From Oxalobacter paraformigenes (GTDB lineage: Bacteria; Pseudomonadota; Gammaproteobacteria; Burkholderiales; Burkholderiaceae_D), in contig NZ_KI392031.1 in assembly GCF_000158475.2 (NCBI RefSeq), positions 731,563 to 795,562 on the forward strand: 64,000 bases of DNA. The letters run 5' to 3'. Below the pieces are notes generated by a model, which made no database searches, was not told the DNA's origin, and saw only the letters and a list, made by a program, of their open reading frames with translations. Shown here one piece after another: positions 17,235 through 26,255 of the stretch. The number at the start of each line of letters is the position of its first letter. The stretch's first letter is position 1. The translations under genes were made by a program, and so were the position numbers.

Positions 17235-17665
17235 GATCGCATTTTTATCTGAATGAAGACGACCTGTTAAACGACTGGGCACGTCTTGCGCCCCTGTTTC
17301 AGCGTGTTGTCGAACGGGCCTGCCGCGGGGAATTCGATGTGGCCGACCTGAAAGCGATGGCGCTGAAAAAACGCGTTGTGATCGGGGCGTTTTTCGATGA
17401 GAGAGAGGAGCCGCTTTTAGCCTTTGCCTTCGAGTTCCGGTACTACCCGAAAAAAACGGCGGTCAACATTCTGGCCCTGGGCGGCAAACGGATGGACGAG
17501 GTGTTTTCGGTCTTTCTGGAACGGTTCAAGCAGTGGGCAAAGAAAGCGGGGGCGGATTTTATCGAGGCGTCGTGTTCACCGGCCATGACACGATGTCTTT
17601 TGCGGTATGGCTACGTAAACGCCTACCGGCAGTTACGACTTGATTTGGGAGGGGAAACGACATGA
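17231..17665 (+). CDS. Phage GNAT-like protein, copy 2
   Basis: 144 residues, homologous to 16782 throughout: shared L.P.FQRVV..AC.GEF...DL..MAL, then VNILALGGK and FKQWAKKAGADFIE, and end R.GYVNAYRQLR. Four-base overlaps with both neighbours. The pair probably acts as a heterodimer or with split roles; no active-site residue can be named. Confidence 0.55.
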   Translation: MRSHFYLNEDDLLNDWARLAPLFQRVVERACRGEFDVADLKAMALKKRVVIGAFFDEREEPLLAFAFEFRYYPKKTAVNILALGGKRMDEVFSVFLERFKQWAKKAGADFIEASCSPAMTRCLLRYGYVNAYRQLRLDLGGETT

Positions 17666-18672
17666 TTATTTTGACGAAATTCAACGGTTATCGCGCTGAC
17701 GGACGCAGACTTTACTTCAAGGGCGGAGACGGCGGGGCCGGGGAAATGCGGAAAATGGAAGAGGAACGCCAGGCGCGGATCGACGCGGCGATCCAGGCCA
17801 TTAACGATATTTTCGATCCGCCGGCAACAAAGCGGGGCGTCAACCCGGCGACATCGTTTGACCCGTCGAAGACCTACTATAACGCCGATGGAAGCGTGTT
17901 TACCGGGGCCGTATCGGGAAAAGGAAGCGGTGGGCTGAAAGTATCCAAAACGCTGCCTTACGGCATCACGCCGCCAGGAGCCTTCCAGCTTCCGGCTTCG
18001 GTTGCGAATGCGGCGTTGGCGTCCGGCGGAAAAGGGGGCGGAATCCGGTTTGAGCCCTATCAGACGATCAACGGCCAGAAATGGAATATGGGCAAGGTAA
18101 GAAGTGCGCTTGCCAATGGGCGGCTTTATACGGGCGTCGAGACTGTCCAGCCGGAAAACAAGCGTCTGAAACTCTATGAAGACCAGCGCGACGCGGTGTA
18201 CCAGATCAATTCGAAGGATGTGAACCGGCAATATGGCGACGCCGAGCGGAACAACCGTTTCGGTCTGGCGCGTCATGGACTCATGGGCGGTTCGGTCGAT
18301 GTCGATTCCAACGCGCAACTGCAGGAAAAAACCAATGAAGGCCTGATGAAAGCGAGCGGCATCGCCGACAGCGCGGCAGCCAGCCTGAAGGCCAAAGATG
18401 AAAGTGCCCGGCAAAACCTGATTTCGATGGCGCAGTCCGGCATCGACACGGGAACGGCACAGCAGATGGCGATAGAAAGGCTGAACACGACGGCGCAGGA
18501 AGCGGAAGGCGCACGCGCCGGCGCTTCGGTTGGCGACCTGTTCGGCAATATGACGCAGGCTTATTTGCGGTACAGGAAACTGAACGGGGACGAAACGGCC
18601 CTGTCTTTGAACGGGAACAATCAGGGCGGTTTGTCCACGCGCACAAGTTATGACGGTTATACCAGCCGATAA
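17662..18672 (+). CDS. Probable ejection / internal virion protein
   Basis: 336 residues. N-terminal 130 residues are Gly/Ser-rich with DPSKTYYNADGSVF. The middle (RLKLYEDQRDAVYQINSKDVNRQYGDAERNN) and C-terminal part (AQLQEKTNEGLMKAS...AQEAEGARAG) are long amphipathic helices. The end is polar and disordered (SLNGNNQGG). This suits podovirus proteins packaged inside the capsid and ejected with DNA. Placed between gp10-like/GNAT genes and another ejection-type gene. No sequence family recognised. Confidence 0.5.
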   Translation: MIILTKFNGYRADGRRLYFKGGDGGAGEMRKMEEERQARIDAAIQAINDIFDPPATKRGVNPATSFDPSKTYYNADGSVFTGAVSGKGSGGLKVSKTLPYGITPPGAFQLPASVANAALASGGKGGGIRFEPYQTINGQKWNMGKVRSALANGRLYTGVETVQPENKRLKLYEDQRDAVYQINSKDVNRQYGDAERNNRFGLARHGLMGGSVDVDSNAQLQEKTNEGLMKASGIADSAAASLKAKDESARQNLISMAQSGIDTGTAQQMAIERLNTTAQEAEGARAGASVGDLFGNMTQAYLRYRKLNGDETALSLNGNNQGGLSTRTSYDGYTSR

Positions 18673-18693
18673 ATTTCAAACAGGGAGAACACT

Positions 18694-19374
18694 ATGTGGG
18701 AAGCCATTGCAGCGATGGTCGCTTCGGCGGCCTTGCAACAGATCAACAACAGCGTAACGTCGTCCAGGCAGAACAGGATAGCGCAGGAAGCGATGAAACG
18801 GCAGCGTGATTACCAGAGGCAGGCGGAGAAAATCGCCCTGGACAACGCCAACGATTACCAGCAGGATACCCGGGCCGACAATCAGGAAAAAATCGCGGAC
18901 GAACTGACGGAAAATTATTACAAACCGGTCGAGGCGGCCCAGACGGTCAACGCGCTGAATGCGACGACGCAGGGCAATGTGTCGCAGGACTATCAGCAGG
19001 CCAAGTCGGCGTCCGACGCCTTCCAGCAAAAAACGGCGCATGAACTGGCTCGCCTTTTGGGCCGCCAGAACAGCGCCTATCGCCTGCGGCAGAACGAGGC
19101 GATCAAGATGGCGGGCAACGCCAACGAAATTGCCCGGATCAACAATTTCGCCAGAGGACGATATGACGTCGATAAATACGCGATCGAGGCGGCCGGGCGG
19201 CCCGATCCCCTGTTGCAGCTCGGTTCGCAAATTCTCGGCATGTACGGGGCCGCTTCGTTACGGGAAGCCACCAAGACCGGAGTGACCGATACGACGGGCG
19301 GGGTGACGAAAACGGCAGCGAACGGGTTTTCGCCCGGTGATGTGTTGGCAAGCGGCAGGTCATTAAGCGCCTGA
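18694..19374 (+). CDS. Probable ejection / internal virion protein
   Basis: 226 residues, GGGAGAACACT before the ATG. A short apolar start (MWEAIAAMVASAALQQI) is followed by ~130 residues of helix rich in Q, N, K, D (AMKRQRDYQRQAEKIALDNANDYQQD), a small apolar segment (LLQLGSQILGMYGAAS) and a Gly/Thr tail. It resembles P22 gp7 or T7 gp14-type internal proteins in size and composition. Last gene of the operon; an intrinsic terminator follows. Confidence 0.55.
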   Translation: MWEAIAAMVASAALQQINNSVTSSRQNRIAQEAMKRQRDYQRQAEKIALDNANDYQQDTRADNQEKIADELTENYYKPVEAAQTVNALNATTQGNVSQDYQQAKSASDAFQQKTAHELARLLGRQNSAYRLRQNEAIKMAGNANEIARINNFARGRYDVDKYAIEAAGRPDPLLQLGSQILGMYGAASLREATKTGVTDTTGGVTKTAANGFSPGDVLASGRSLSA

Positions 19375-19419
19375 GCCTATGCTCATGACCGGTTTCCAGA
19401 CCGGAGGGGCAACTTGTGG

Positions 19420-19446
19420 AAAAGCCGGTTTTTACACCGGCTTTTA
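19420..19446 (+). terminator. Intrinsic terminator of structural operon
   Basis: AAAAGCCGGT / ACCGGCTTTT stem with a short loop, ending in TTTTATTTT. It closes the capsid-to-ejection operon. Confidence 0.8.
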
Positions 19447-19669
19447 TTTTCCAAAAGAGATGTTTTATAAACTTGTTGTATTGTTGCGACGATACAGGTT
19501 CGTGTGCCGGGATTTTATTGCCTGATGCCAGACAGGAACGGTATCCTGTTATCGTTAACCGGTTTTTATCCCTGTCGATGAGGCAAACAGGATTTTGCAG
19601 CAGCAGTATGGCCTGACAAGGGAAGGAAATGTGAAGGAATCAGTGTCATAAAACGGGCAATATCGGTAT

Positions 19670-20059
19670 ATGAAAAAAATGACTCTGTTACTGTCGCTTG
19701 TATTCAGTATCCTTTTAGCTGGCTGTGCCACAACAGCGAATTACGAAAAAATACTCAATTCGTGGCTCGGCAATACGGAAGAACTGCTCATACAAAAATG
19801 GGGAGTTCCGGATACGGTTTATGAGAGCGGCAACAGAAAATATCTGGTTTATTACCGACAAAATACCGTGTATTTTCCCGGTACCCCGCCCACTTATCAA
19901 TCCTGGTATGACAGTCTTACGCAAACGGTAACCACCACACAGACAGGCGGCTATTCCGGGCGAAGCTTCAATTATTACTGCAAAACAACCTACACTGTTG
20001 AAAATGGACGGATTATTCACTGGCAGTGGCAAGGAAACGCCTGCACGGCTTATGAATAA
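19670..20059 (+). CDS. Small outer-membrane-type lipoprotein
   Basis: 129 residues with a type II signal peptide and lipobox LLAGC (Cys19), followed by ATT, so probably outer membrane. The mature part has WLGNTEELLIQKWGVPDTVYESGNRKYLVYYR, a pattern seen in SmpA/OmlA-like (BamE) folds where a helix is followed by GxPxxxxxxxxxxWxY, though loosely. Cysteines at the C-terminus may form a disulphide. Base composition is more AT-rich than the phage operon. Lies alone after the operon terminator, consistent with an accessory lysogenic gene. Confidence 0.65.
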   Translation: MKKMTLLLSLVFSILLAGCATTANYEKILNSWLGNTEELLIQKWGVPDTVYESGNRKYLVYYRQNTVYFPGTPPTYQSWYDSLTQTVTTTQTGGYSGRSFNYYCKTTYTVENGRIIHWQWQGNACTAYE

Positions 20060-20833
20060 CATAACGTACCGGTAAATACGATAACGTACAGGCCGGTTTT
20101 CCCCACGGCACGCGGCAAACTGCACAACGGCACATTAGGTCGCCGTCACAAAAGACGCAACAGTTTGTATGACAGCTCTGGTGCGGACTGGAGGGGATCC
20201 ATACGGCAAGGCGGGCCTCTTTCTGGCCAGCTGCATCAGCGGAGAAGGAACGATATCCCGTATGGAGAGCCGATAGGGATCCCGGCCATGTGGCAAACGG
20301 TTCAGATTCGGTTGTTTGCTGTCTGGGAAATCAGTTTGGGAAATCAGTTGCGCCGCTTGCTTTAAGGACGCCTGTTTTCTGAAACAGGGTTGTCCGGTAC
20401 AGGAAGGGTTATTTTGGATTCTTATCGGTTTCTGAACCGGTTGGCGGATACGCTTTTGGCGGAATATTGGAGACGTCGCGGGAACGAATGGGCAAGCGCG
20501 CGGATTTCAGCGTTTTGCGGTGCCATGCCGTCAGCTCACGTTTTCTTTTGAAAACAGGACAGGTTTTTCTGAAAACGCGGAATGCATATTCTGGAAAATA
20601 CCGGTTTGTGAGGAAAAAAGGAAAGGACACCCTGACTTTGTGAGCTTGTACAGATTTTCAGTCTTTTCCCGGTGCAATGGAAAGTCCTGGGAAAAAGCCA
20701 CGGTAAAGTAATCAATATCTGTAACGTTGCTTATGGCAACAGGGTGGTATTTCATGTGCAAACCGTGTCATTCGGTAATTCAGGTTTATCGTTTCTGTCG
20801 CTGATTTTCAATTTATCAACCACTATTTTTCTT
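20060..20833. other. Gene-free stretch before ankyrin gene
   Basis: No open frame here has a ribosome site or recognisable product on either strand. There is no convincing RNA gene. It may hold decayed sequence and the ankyrin promoter. Confidence 0.35.
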
Positions 20834-21889
20834 ATGGAAGAGCTGTTTCGACTGGTACGGGATGAAAACGACATTGACAAGGCCTTGTCTCTGGTTCGTT
20901 CGGGTTACATGCTGGAACCGTCTTATAGGGACAAATACAATTCCGGTCTCTTGTTTTACGCAATTTGGCGAAAAAGCCCGGTATTGGTAAAAGCACTGGT
21001 AGAAAAAGGCTTTGACGTGAATGACAGGTTGCCCGGTAGCACGACTTCCCTGATGTGCGCGGTCAAAAACAACGCTATTGATATTGCCGGATACCTGCTG
21101 GAGAAGGGGGCGGAGTTGGAGGCGTGTGACGAGGAAGGCTGGACGGCTTTGATTGCGTCTTCTTCTTTCAAACATGTCGATATGATGCGTTTTCTGGTTG
21201 AAAAAGGCGCCGATATTCGGGCAAAGACCAAATGGGGCTATACCGCCCTTTTCTATGCGGTGATAAAAGGCAGTCTGGCCGAGGTCCGATACCTGACAGA
21301 CAAGGGGGCCTGTGTCAATGACAGGAACAATAGCAGTCGAACCGTACTGATGGACGCGGTAAAAAGAAACGACGCGGCAATGGTTCGTTTTCTTGTGGAG
21401 CGGGGGGCGGATGTCAGGGTACGGACAACTTCGGATTATTGCGTGCTGGAAGAGGCGGCATGTTGGGCAAATGCGGAGATTGTCCGGCTGTTAATAGAAC
21501 ACGGCGCGGATGTCAATAATGTCGATACGGCAGGAATGACCCCGTTGCTGTATGCCGCCATCTACGATAATGCTGAAGCAGCCCGGGTGTTGATAGAAAA
21601 CGGAGCCGACCTGGAAGCCCGCGAACGGAGTAAAGGTTTTACCCCTTTGCTTTATGCCTGTCATTTGCTCAAGCCGAAAATCGTGCCTTTATTGGTTGAA
21701 AAGGGCGCGGAGTTGAATGCAAAAGACAAGAAAGGCAAGACGCCATTGGCGAATGCCTGCAAAAAAGGCGGGCTTGAAATAGTGAAGTGTCTGGTGGAGC
21801 ATAAAGCCGATTTACGGGTTGGCAACAGGAAAATACAGGATGTGGTAAAAGACAAGGCAATTAAGCAGTATCTTTCCGAATGGGCCTGA
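20834..21889 (+). CDS. Ankyrin-repeat protein
   Basis: 351 residues from ATG 20834 (MEELFRLVRDENDID); upstream in-frame codons read unlike protein, and no strong ribosome site is visible, so the start is uncertain. About nine ankyrin repeats of ~33 residues cover residues ~35-340, with the G.T.L..A.......V..L...GA....... pattern (e.g. GWTALIASSSF, GMTPLLYAAIY, KGKTPLANACK). No signal peptide or membrane segment, so probably cytosolic protein-binding. It begins a plus-strand accessory cluster with 21944 and 23275. Confidence 0.75.
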   Translation: MEELFRLVRDENDIDKALSLVRSGYMLEPSYRDKYNSGLLFYAIWRKSPVLVKALVEKGFDVNDRLPGSTTSLMCAVKNNAIDIAGYLLEKGAELEACDEEGWTALIASSSFKHVDMMRFLVEKGADIRAKTKWGYTALFYAVIKGSLAEVRYLTDKGACVNDRNNSSRTVLMDAVKRNDAAMVRFLVERGADVRVRTTSDYCVLEEAACWANAEIVRLLIEHGADVNNVDTAGMTPLLYAAIYDNAEAARVLIENGADLEARERSKGFTPLLYACHLLKPKIVPLLVEKGAELNAKDKKGKTPLANACKKGGLEIVKCLVEHKADLRVGNRKIQDVVKDKAIKQYLSEWA

Positions 21890-21943
21890 ATGATTGTATA
21901 AAACGCGTATGGAATTGGATAATCCCTGTAAGTGACCGCCATC

Positions 21944-23266
21944 ATGTCAATGCATGCGATAGAAAGTTTGGTGGAATATTCCGTGATAAGCGTAGCGACC
22001 GCTTCGCCTGTTCCACCTTTGGCACAAAGTATTTGTTACAGTCTTTATCATCTTCAGAACCAGCTGGATTGCGGGTACACGGTCTTGCGGGTACGGGATG
22101 AGCTGGAACAACTCGGTTATCTCTCTCTTTTGCCGCCGGAGCAATTGCCCGAACCGGAGCGTAGCGAGGCAATGGGGCTGGCCGCAGAGGGCGGTTTCCT
22201 GAAAGGGGATACGTATGTGGACGGTCGCTCCGGGAAATGCTGCGTCACCGCCGGGTCTGCGTTATGGGAGAAACTGTCCGGGTCGGGCATTCTTCCGTCT
22301 CCGGCAAACGCGGGACTTCGCCTGCTTGATCCCTTGGAACTGGCGGAACAGATTGTCCCTCTGGCTTTCAGGGCGCTTGCCGAAGGCGATAAAAGGGGAG
22401 CCGATACCCTGGGGCATTGGTATGCGTTCTTTCCCCTGTTTTGCGTGGTGGAAGGTTGGGACGATGACAATGCCCCCGAACCGGAAAGAATTCAGGCGCT
22501 GCTCCGGCTGCTGGCCGTTCCCGAAGCGTTTGAAGTGGCAGGCATGTATGGAAATGAGATGGATTTCGGTTTTGAAGAAGAGGGCATGTCTTTTCTTGCC
22601 GGTTGGGAGACTCCCTATAACCAATGGAAAGCGCAACAGGAATCTCTGTTCCCGGCGTTTTGCAAACGCATGGTGTACGAATGTATCGGAAAGCATGATT
22701 TTGCGGAAGCCGACCGTTTCGCTTCCTGTATGAAAGACGAACTTTCATGTTTGCTCCACCGTTGCGTAGCCGGTTACGCTTGCCACCAGTGGCTGAAGAC
22801 GCAAGAGCCGGGCACCTTGCCTCCGGAAGGCCTGCTCTCTCTGCCTGAGGTCAAAGAGGGGTTTGAACGCTTGAGCGGACTGCCGTTGCCGGAACAGGCA
22901 CTTGCCACGTGCCGTATTTACCTGTTGCAGACGATGGTGTTGTCGGGTGATTATCCGGCTGCCATCGAAATGCAGCAAGCCCTGTTTACGGAAGCCGTCG
23001 GCAAACTGGAACAATACCCCGAAGGAGAGGAAAAACAGATACAGCAAATCGCATTGGCCCTCAGTTACTACCAGATGCTGTACACCAATCTTCCGGAAGA
23101 GTATCCCTCCCGGAAAGAATGGATGCGAAAAGGCTTTCCGGGATTGATGGAATTGTCCGACGCCAGACGGAGATGTGAGGAACTGCTCTCCGGAATGCCG
23201 CAAATGGCCGATACGCTGCAAGAGTATATGGAACAATGTGATGTCCTGGCGCACTATCTTGGCTAG
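21944..23266 (+). CDS. Hypothetical helical protein
   Basis: 440 residues from ATG 21944; a GTG at 21932 is an alternative. All-alpha appearance with acidic stretches, many W/Y/C residues (e.g. WYAFFPLFCVVEGWDDDN, RCVAGYACHQWL) and a C-terminal helical part ending DVLAHYLG. No signal, membrane segment or catalytic motif. It is separated from 23275 by 8 bases, with TAGGAG bridging the stop and the next ribosome site, so the two are probably co-translated. I do not recognise the family. Confidence 0.6.
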   Translation: MSMHAIESLVEYSVISVATASPVPPLAQSICYSLYHLQNQLDCGYTVLRVRDELEQLGYLSLLPPEQLPEPERSEAMGLAAEGGFLKGDTYVDGRSGKCCVTAGSALWEKLSGSGILPSPANAGLRLLDPLELAEQIVPLAFRALAEGDKRGADTLGHWYAFFPLFCVVEGWDDDNAPEPERIQALLRLLAVPEAFEVAGMYGNEMDFGFEEEGMSFLAGWETPYNQWKAQQESLFPAFCKRMVYECIGKHDFAEADRFASCMKDELSCLLHRCVAGYACHQWLKTQEPGTLPPEGLLSLPEVKEGFERLSGLPLPEQALATCRIYLLQTMVLSGDYPAAIEMQQALFTEAVGKLEQYPEGEEKQIQQIALALSYYQMLYTNLPEEYPSRKEWMRKGFPGLMELSDARRRCEELLSGMPQMADTLQEYMEQCDVLAHYLG

Positions 23267-23274
23267 GAGCGGTT

Positions 23275-23721
23275 ATGAGCATGCCTTTCAGGAAAGTCAG
23301 GATGGTATTGTCGCTGCTGTTTGTGGCGGCATGCGCCTGGGGGCAGGCGACGGATGCGAGGAATTTCACCTTCACTTCGCAAACCGTAGTGAAGACCAAT
23401 TTGCCCAAACTGGCTCCCTGCTTGTTTGAGTTGCAAGGGATATTGAGGGAACGGTTCGGGCAAAGCGCCATCATCGGCGGGATGCGGGCAAGCGGCCCTT
23501 CGGTTATCGAACTTTGGACAGATGCCGAATTGGAAGGCAAGGCGCATTACATACTCAGGATATCGGCCAGGAGACTCTCGATTAAGGGAGCGACGCAGGA
23601 AGCCATTCAATGCGGACTGAAGGCTCTGGATAAAATCCTGCGGGAGGAAACGAACCATACGGCGAACAGGCAAATAGCCCCTCGCCGTATTGAGAGCGTT
23701 TCCGGCAGCGATTGCCCCTGA
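23275..23721 (+). CDS. Exported GH20b-like domain protein, no catalytic domain
   Basis: 148 residues with a signal peptide (~1-28, VAACAWGQA). The mature part follows the small alpha/beta domain that precedes family 20 glycosidase barrels: a strand with I.LWTD, then AHYILRISARRLSIKGATQEAIQCGLKALDKIL. The usual PRF.WRG start of the catalytic barrel is absent and the protein ends shortly after, so it is either a stand-alone carbohydrate-binding or adaptor domain or a truncated hexosaminidase. It ends 10 bases from the convergent gene 23732. Domain call is from pattern memory. Confidence 0.55.
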   Translation: MSMPFRKVRMVLSLLFVAACAWGQATDARNFTFTSQTVVKTNLPKLAPCLFELQGILRERFGQSAIIGGMRASGPSVIELWTDAELEGKAHYILRISARRLSIKGATQEAIQCGLKALDKILREETNHTANRQIAPRRIESVSGSDCP

Positions 23722-23731
23722 TGCCTTGCGA

Positions 23732-25018
23732 TTATCCCATCAATGTGATTTCTTCCACCTTGCCGTTTTCGATGGCGGCATACAGGACATGTCCGGCAAA
23801 CGTATCGTCCGTGTCGTGGAAGAAGAGTTCCAATTCGTAATGGATAGAGCCGTCTTCCTTTTCCCGGGTCTCTATATGAACAGATTGCAGTTCGATTTGG
23901 GCGGCGAGGGCCTCTTTGGATAGCGCCGGAAGGTCGCCGTCCTCACGCCATGCGTTTGCTGTTGGAAGCAATTTGTCTGCCATGCGCAATTGCCAGCTGG
24001 TTTCACCTTCTTTTCCCAATTCGTTCAGGTAGCCGCCGATGGCTCGCAGATGTTTCCGGACAAGGGGTTCGTGCGGACAGCGGGATTCCGTTGTTTTACC
24101 ATATTGCTTCCTGACGAGTTTGACAGCCTCATTTAAGCATTCTATTTTCGTGTTGGTCGAAAGCGAGGGCATTTCCCCAAGTCGCTCGTATAACTCCAAT
24201 TGTTTTTCAAACGGGCGAAAGGCAGGCTTTGCGCCAATCTTGATATCAAGATAGGTGTCGTAGGTTTCAGATTTTTCTCGGGTCATATCTCGTTCAATGC
24301 GGTTCAGCCTGTTTTGTGCTTCATTCATGCGGGTAATAATGCCATCGACCCGTTTCACCAATTGACGCACCTGCCCGGGCGTTTTTATTTTGCACTTCCT
24401 TGCGGTTTTTTCTACACACTGCGTATAGTATGAAATGGTGGCCATCAGGATGGAGATGTTCGTGTCGGCACGTACCAGCTCGTCTGGCAGTTGGAACTGG
24501 CTCACAAGATCGTATATTTCGATTTTATATGGAACGAGCCTGCCAATCTTTTCTTCGACAGACAGCCCTTTGTCACCCCATATCGTGTCGCACTCCCGGA
24601 TGATGGTTTTGATTTTGCCGGCATTGATCTCATCCAGGCAACGTTGTTCCAGCACTTCGTCCACCCTGGGCGGCAGGCGTTTTTTGAGGGATCTTATTTT
24701 CTTTTGAAGTCTGTTGACATAGGCCTGCTGCTCCGGCGGGAGTCGCGGGTTCTTGCTTCTTGTCGTTTTTTCTTCGATGGCAGGAAATGTCCTGGTCGGT
24801 GTACCCAAAGGGGCGATGGCGATATGCAAATCTGCCTTCTTGCCCCAGATTGCCGCTTTATGCCCTTCGGGAGTCCGATAGCCGCGAAACCATCTTTGGA
24901 GCGTGTCGAGCCAGAATTCCGCATGGATTTCCAAGGTGATATCGCATAGGCCGGCCATCGGCTTTGCCAAATGGAAATTCCAGCTGTTTTTACCGTTTGT
25001 TGGTTTCTTTTTCATCAT
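23732..25018 (-). CDS. Hypothetical protein with immunity-like C-terminal domain
   Basis: 428 residues from ATGATG at 25013-25018. N-terminal ~70 residues (NSWNFHLAKPMAGLCDITLEI...) are strand-rich. The middle is helical and basic (RLQKKIRSLKKRLPPRVDEVLEQ; RMNEAQNRLNRIERDM). The last ~75 residues (ELELFFHDTDDTFAGHVLYAAIENGKVEEITLMG) resemble DUF2262/DUF6985-type domains often found in bacterial immunity-like proteins. The start lies inside the end of the upstream frame (24990), a coupling arrangement. Last gene of a minus-strand set whose two upstream members are frameshifted. Confidence 0.55.
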   Translation of the reverse strand: MMKKKPTNGKNSWNFHLAKPMAGLCDITLEIHAEFWLDTLQRWFRGYRTPEGHKAAIWGKKADLHIAIAPLGTPTRTFPAIEEKTTRSKNPRLPPEQQAYVNRLQKKIRSLKKRLPPRVDEVLEQRCLDEINAGKIKTIIRECDTIWGDKGLSVEEKIGRLVPYKIEIYDLVSQFQLPDELVRADTNISILMATISYYTQCVEKTARKCKIKTPGQVRQLVKRVDGIITRMNEAQNRLNRIERDMTREKSETYDTYLDIKIGAKPAFRPFEKQLELYERLGEMPSLSTNTKIECLNEAVKLVRKQYGKTTESRCPHEPLVRKHLRAIGGYLNELGKEGETSWQLRMADKLLPTANAWREDGDLPALSKEALAAQIELQSVHIETREKEDGSIHYELELFFHDTDDTFAGHVLYAAIENGKVEEITLMG

Positions 25019-25387
25019 GCGGATTGTGAAGTTTATGGATTTGCTCTGGATAACGCTTTTTTAGCCCATTCGCAAAATGGCCGAAAGCCGAAACAAACCG
25101 CTCAGTTATAGGGAGATTCATGACGGGTTTTTCCCTGGGCGATCGTTTGGCACCCCTGTTCATCCCGGGTTTCGGTATTCGGATGGCTTCTTTAAATGCG
25201 TTCATGTTCTTTCTGAAGCAGTTAACGGGCGAAACGCCGTTTATTTTGAAATCATCATTTTCTTCCGTGTTCCGTTTGAGAGAACAAACCGCACCGTCCG
25301 CTTTGAAGTGCTGTCTGAACCCGGGCGAATGGCGTTTGCCTTTAATGGTAACATCCTTGAATGGGTACCGTTTTTTAATAAGCCCAT
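24990..25387 (-). pseudogene. Frameshifted small gene upstream of 23732
   Basis: From ATG 25387 the reading frame is wrong after two to three codons; one inserted base would join MGL to IKKRYPFKDVTIKGKRHSP and an unbroken basic protein of ~130 residues ending PHDEKETNKR. In the data the long frame has no ATG until 25205. It overlaps the next gene's start by 29 bases, as in a working operon. The plus-strand frames over this region are shadows. Whether this is a mutation or a sequencing error cannot be told. Confidence 0.4.
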
Positions 25388-25430
25388 CGCCGCAATTCAG
25401 CGTGTTGCGCAGGTATGTTAGAGTTGGCGT

Positions 25431-26007
25431 TTACTTCATGGCATCCACGAATTCGGATAGCTTGCGGTTCTGTTGCCTGTATGCGCTCCCTGTCTCTTGC
25501 GTCTGTTTGGCTTGTTGCCGTTCCTTTTGCCGGACTTTTTTCAAGCTCAGGGATGCGTTTTGCAAGTCCTCATTCTTGCGTTCCAGTGTCTTCCTTGCCG
25601 CTGCCGAAAAGAGAAGCGGCACTTTCGGCAATGTGGGCGGCTGCGGTGGTTGCCGCCCCTTTCAGATTCCCGGTCTGGATTTCTTTTTTCGCCTGTCCGG
25701 GTTCCTTCCTCGGCGTTTCGTGCTGCTGCAAATCCGCAACCTCCGCTTTGAGGCGGCCGGCGAATTTCGGTATGTCGCGATAATACTGCTGTGTGGCGTT
25801 CGTGAGTCGCCGGCAGATACGCAAGACGGCGCAATACGCGGCAAAATAGGCATCTGGCCAAACACTTTCATCCGCCACGCCAGGAATGGGCGGTAACTGG
25901 ACGCCGGCCACATTTGGCGGCGAGGCAGGGCGCTTTGGGGACGTTTCCACACGAAAAACGAAGCGTAACGAACACGGTGACAGTCTTTCGCCAGGCTTTG
26001 CCCACAT
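25431..26007 (-). pseudogene. Frameshifted gene, helical C-terminus
   Basis: One frame gives GVADESVWPDAYFAAYCAVL, then KFAGRLKAEVADLQQHETPRK and AAHIAESAA. Near 25610, in a CTCTTTTC run, the sense continues in the next frame as LFSAAARKTLERKNEDLQNAS and a coiled-coil tail ending LSEFVDAMK. A single extra base in the T-run explains the break. Start near 26007 is tentative. No family recognised; presumably first gene of the minus-strand operon. Confidence 0.45.
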
Positions 26008-26255
26008 TTGCCATCTCGCTATCTGTTTGTTGGATGAATCGGCAACCGGTAAAGGGGGGATCAATGACGCCGTCTGCCCGCATGAAAAGCGTGCTTTTTC
26101 AGGGGGGCAAGGGAAAAGAGGGGAACCGGCGTCAATGGAAAAGGCCGGTTGGGCAGAACGCCGGGTTTTTCACGGGGGGCACGATCCGTTTGGCTTTGAG
26201 AAGAAGCGGTAAGGGTGTAAAATAATGGTCACATCCGTGTCCCCTTTCCGTATTC

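Noticed and set aside
25077-25896. Plus-strand frames over 25.1-25.9 kb that read fairly like protein
   Set aside because: The minus-strand reading gives a better joined operon with coupled overlap to 23732, allowing single-base frameshifts; the plus frames lack ribosome sites.
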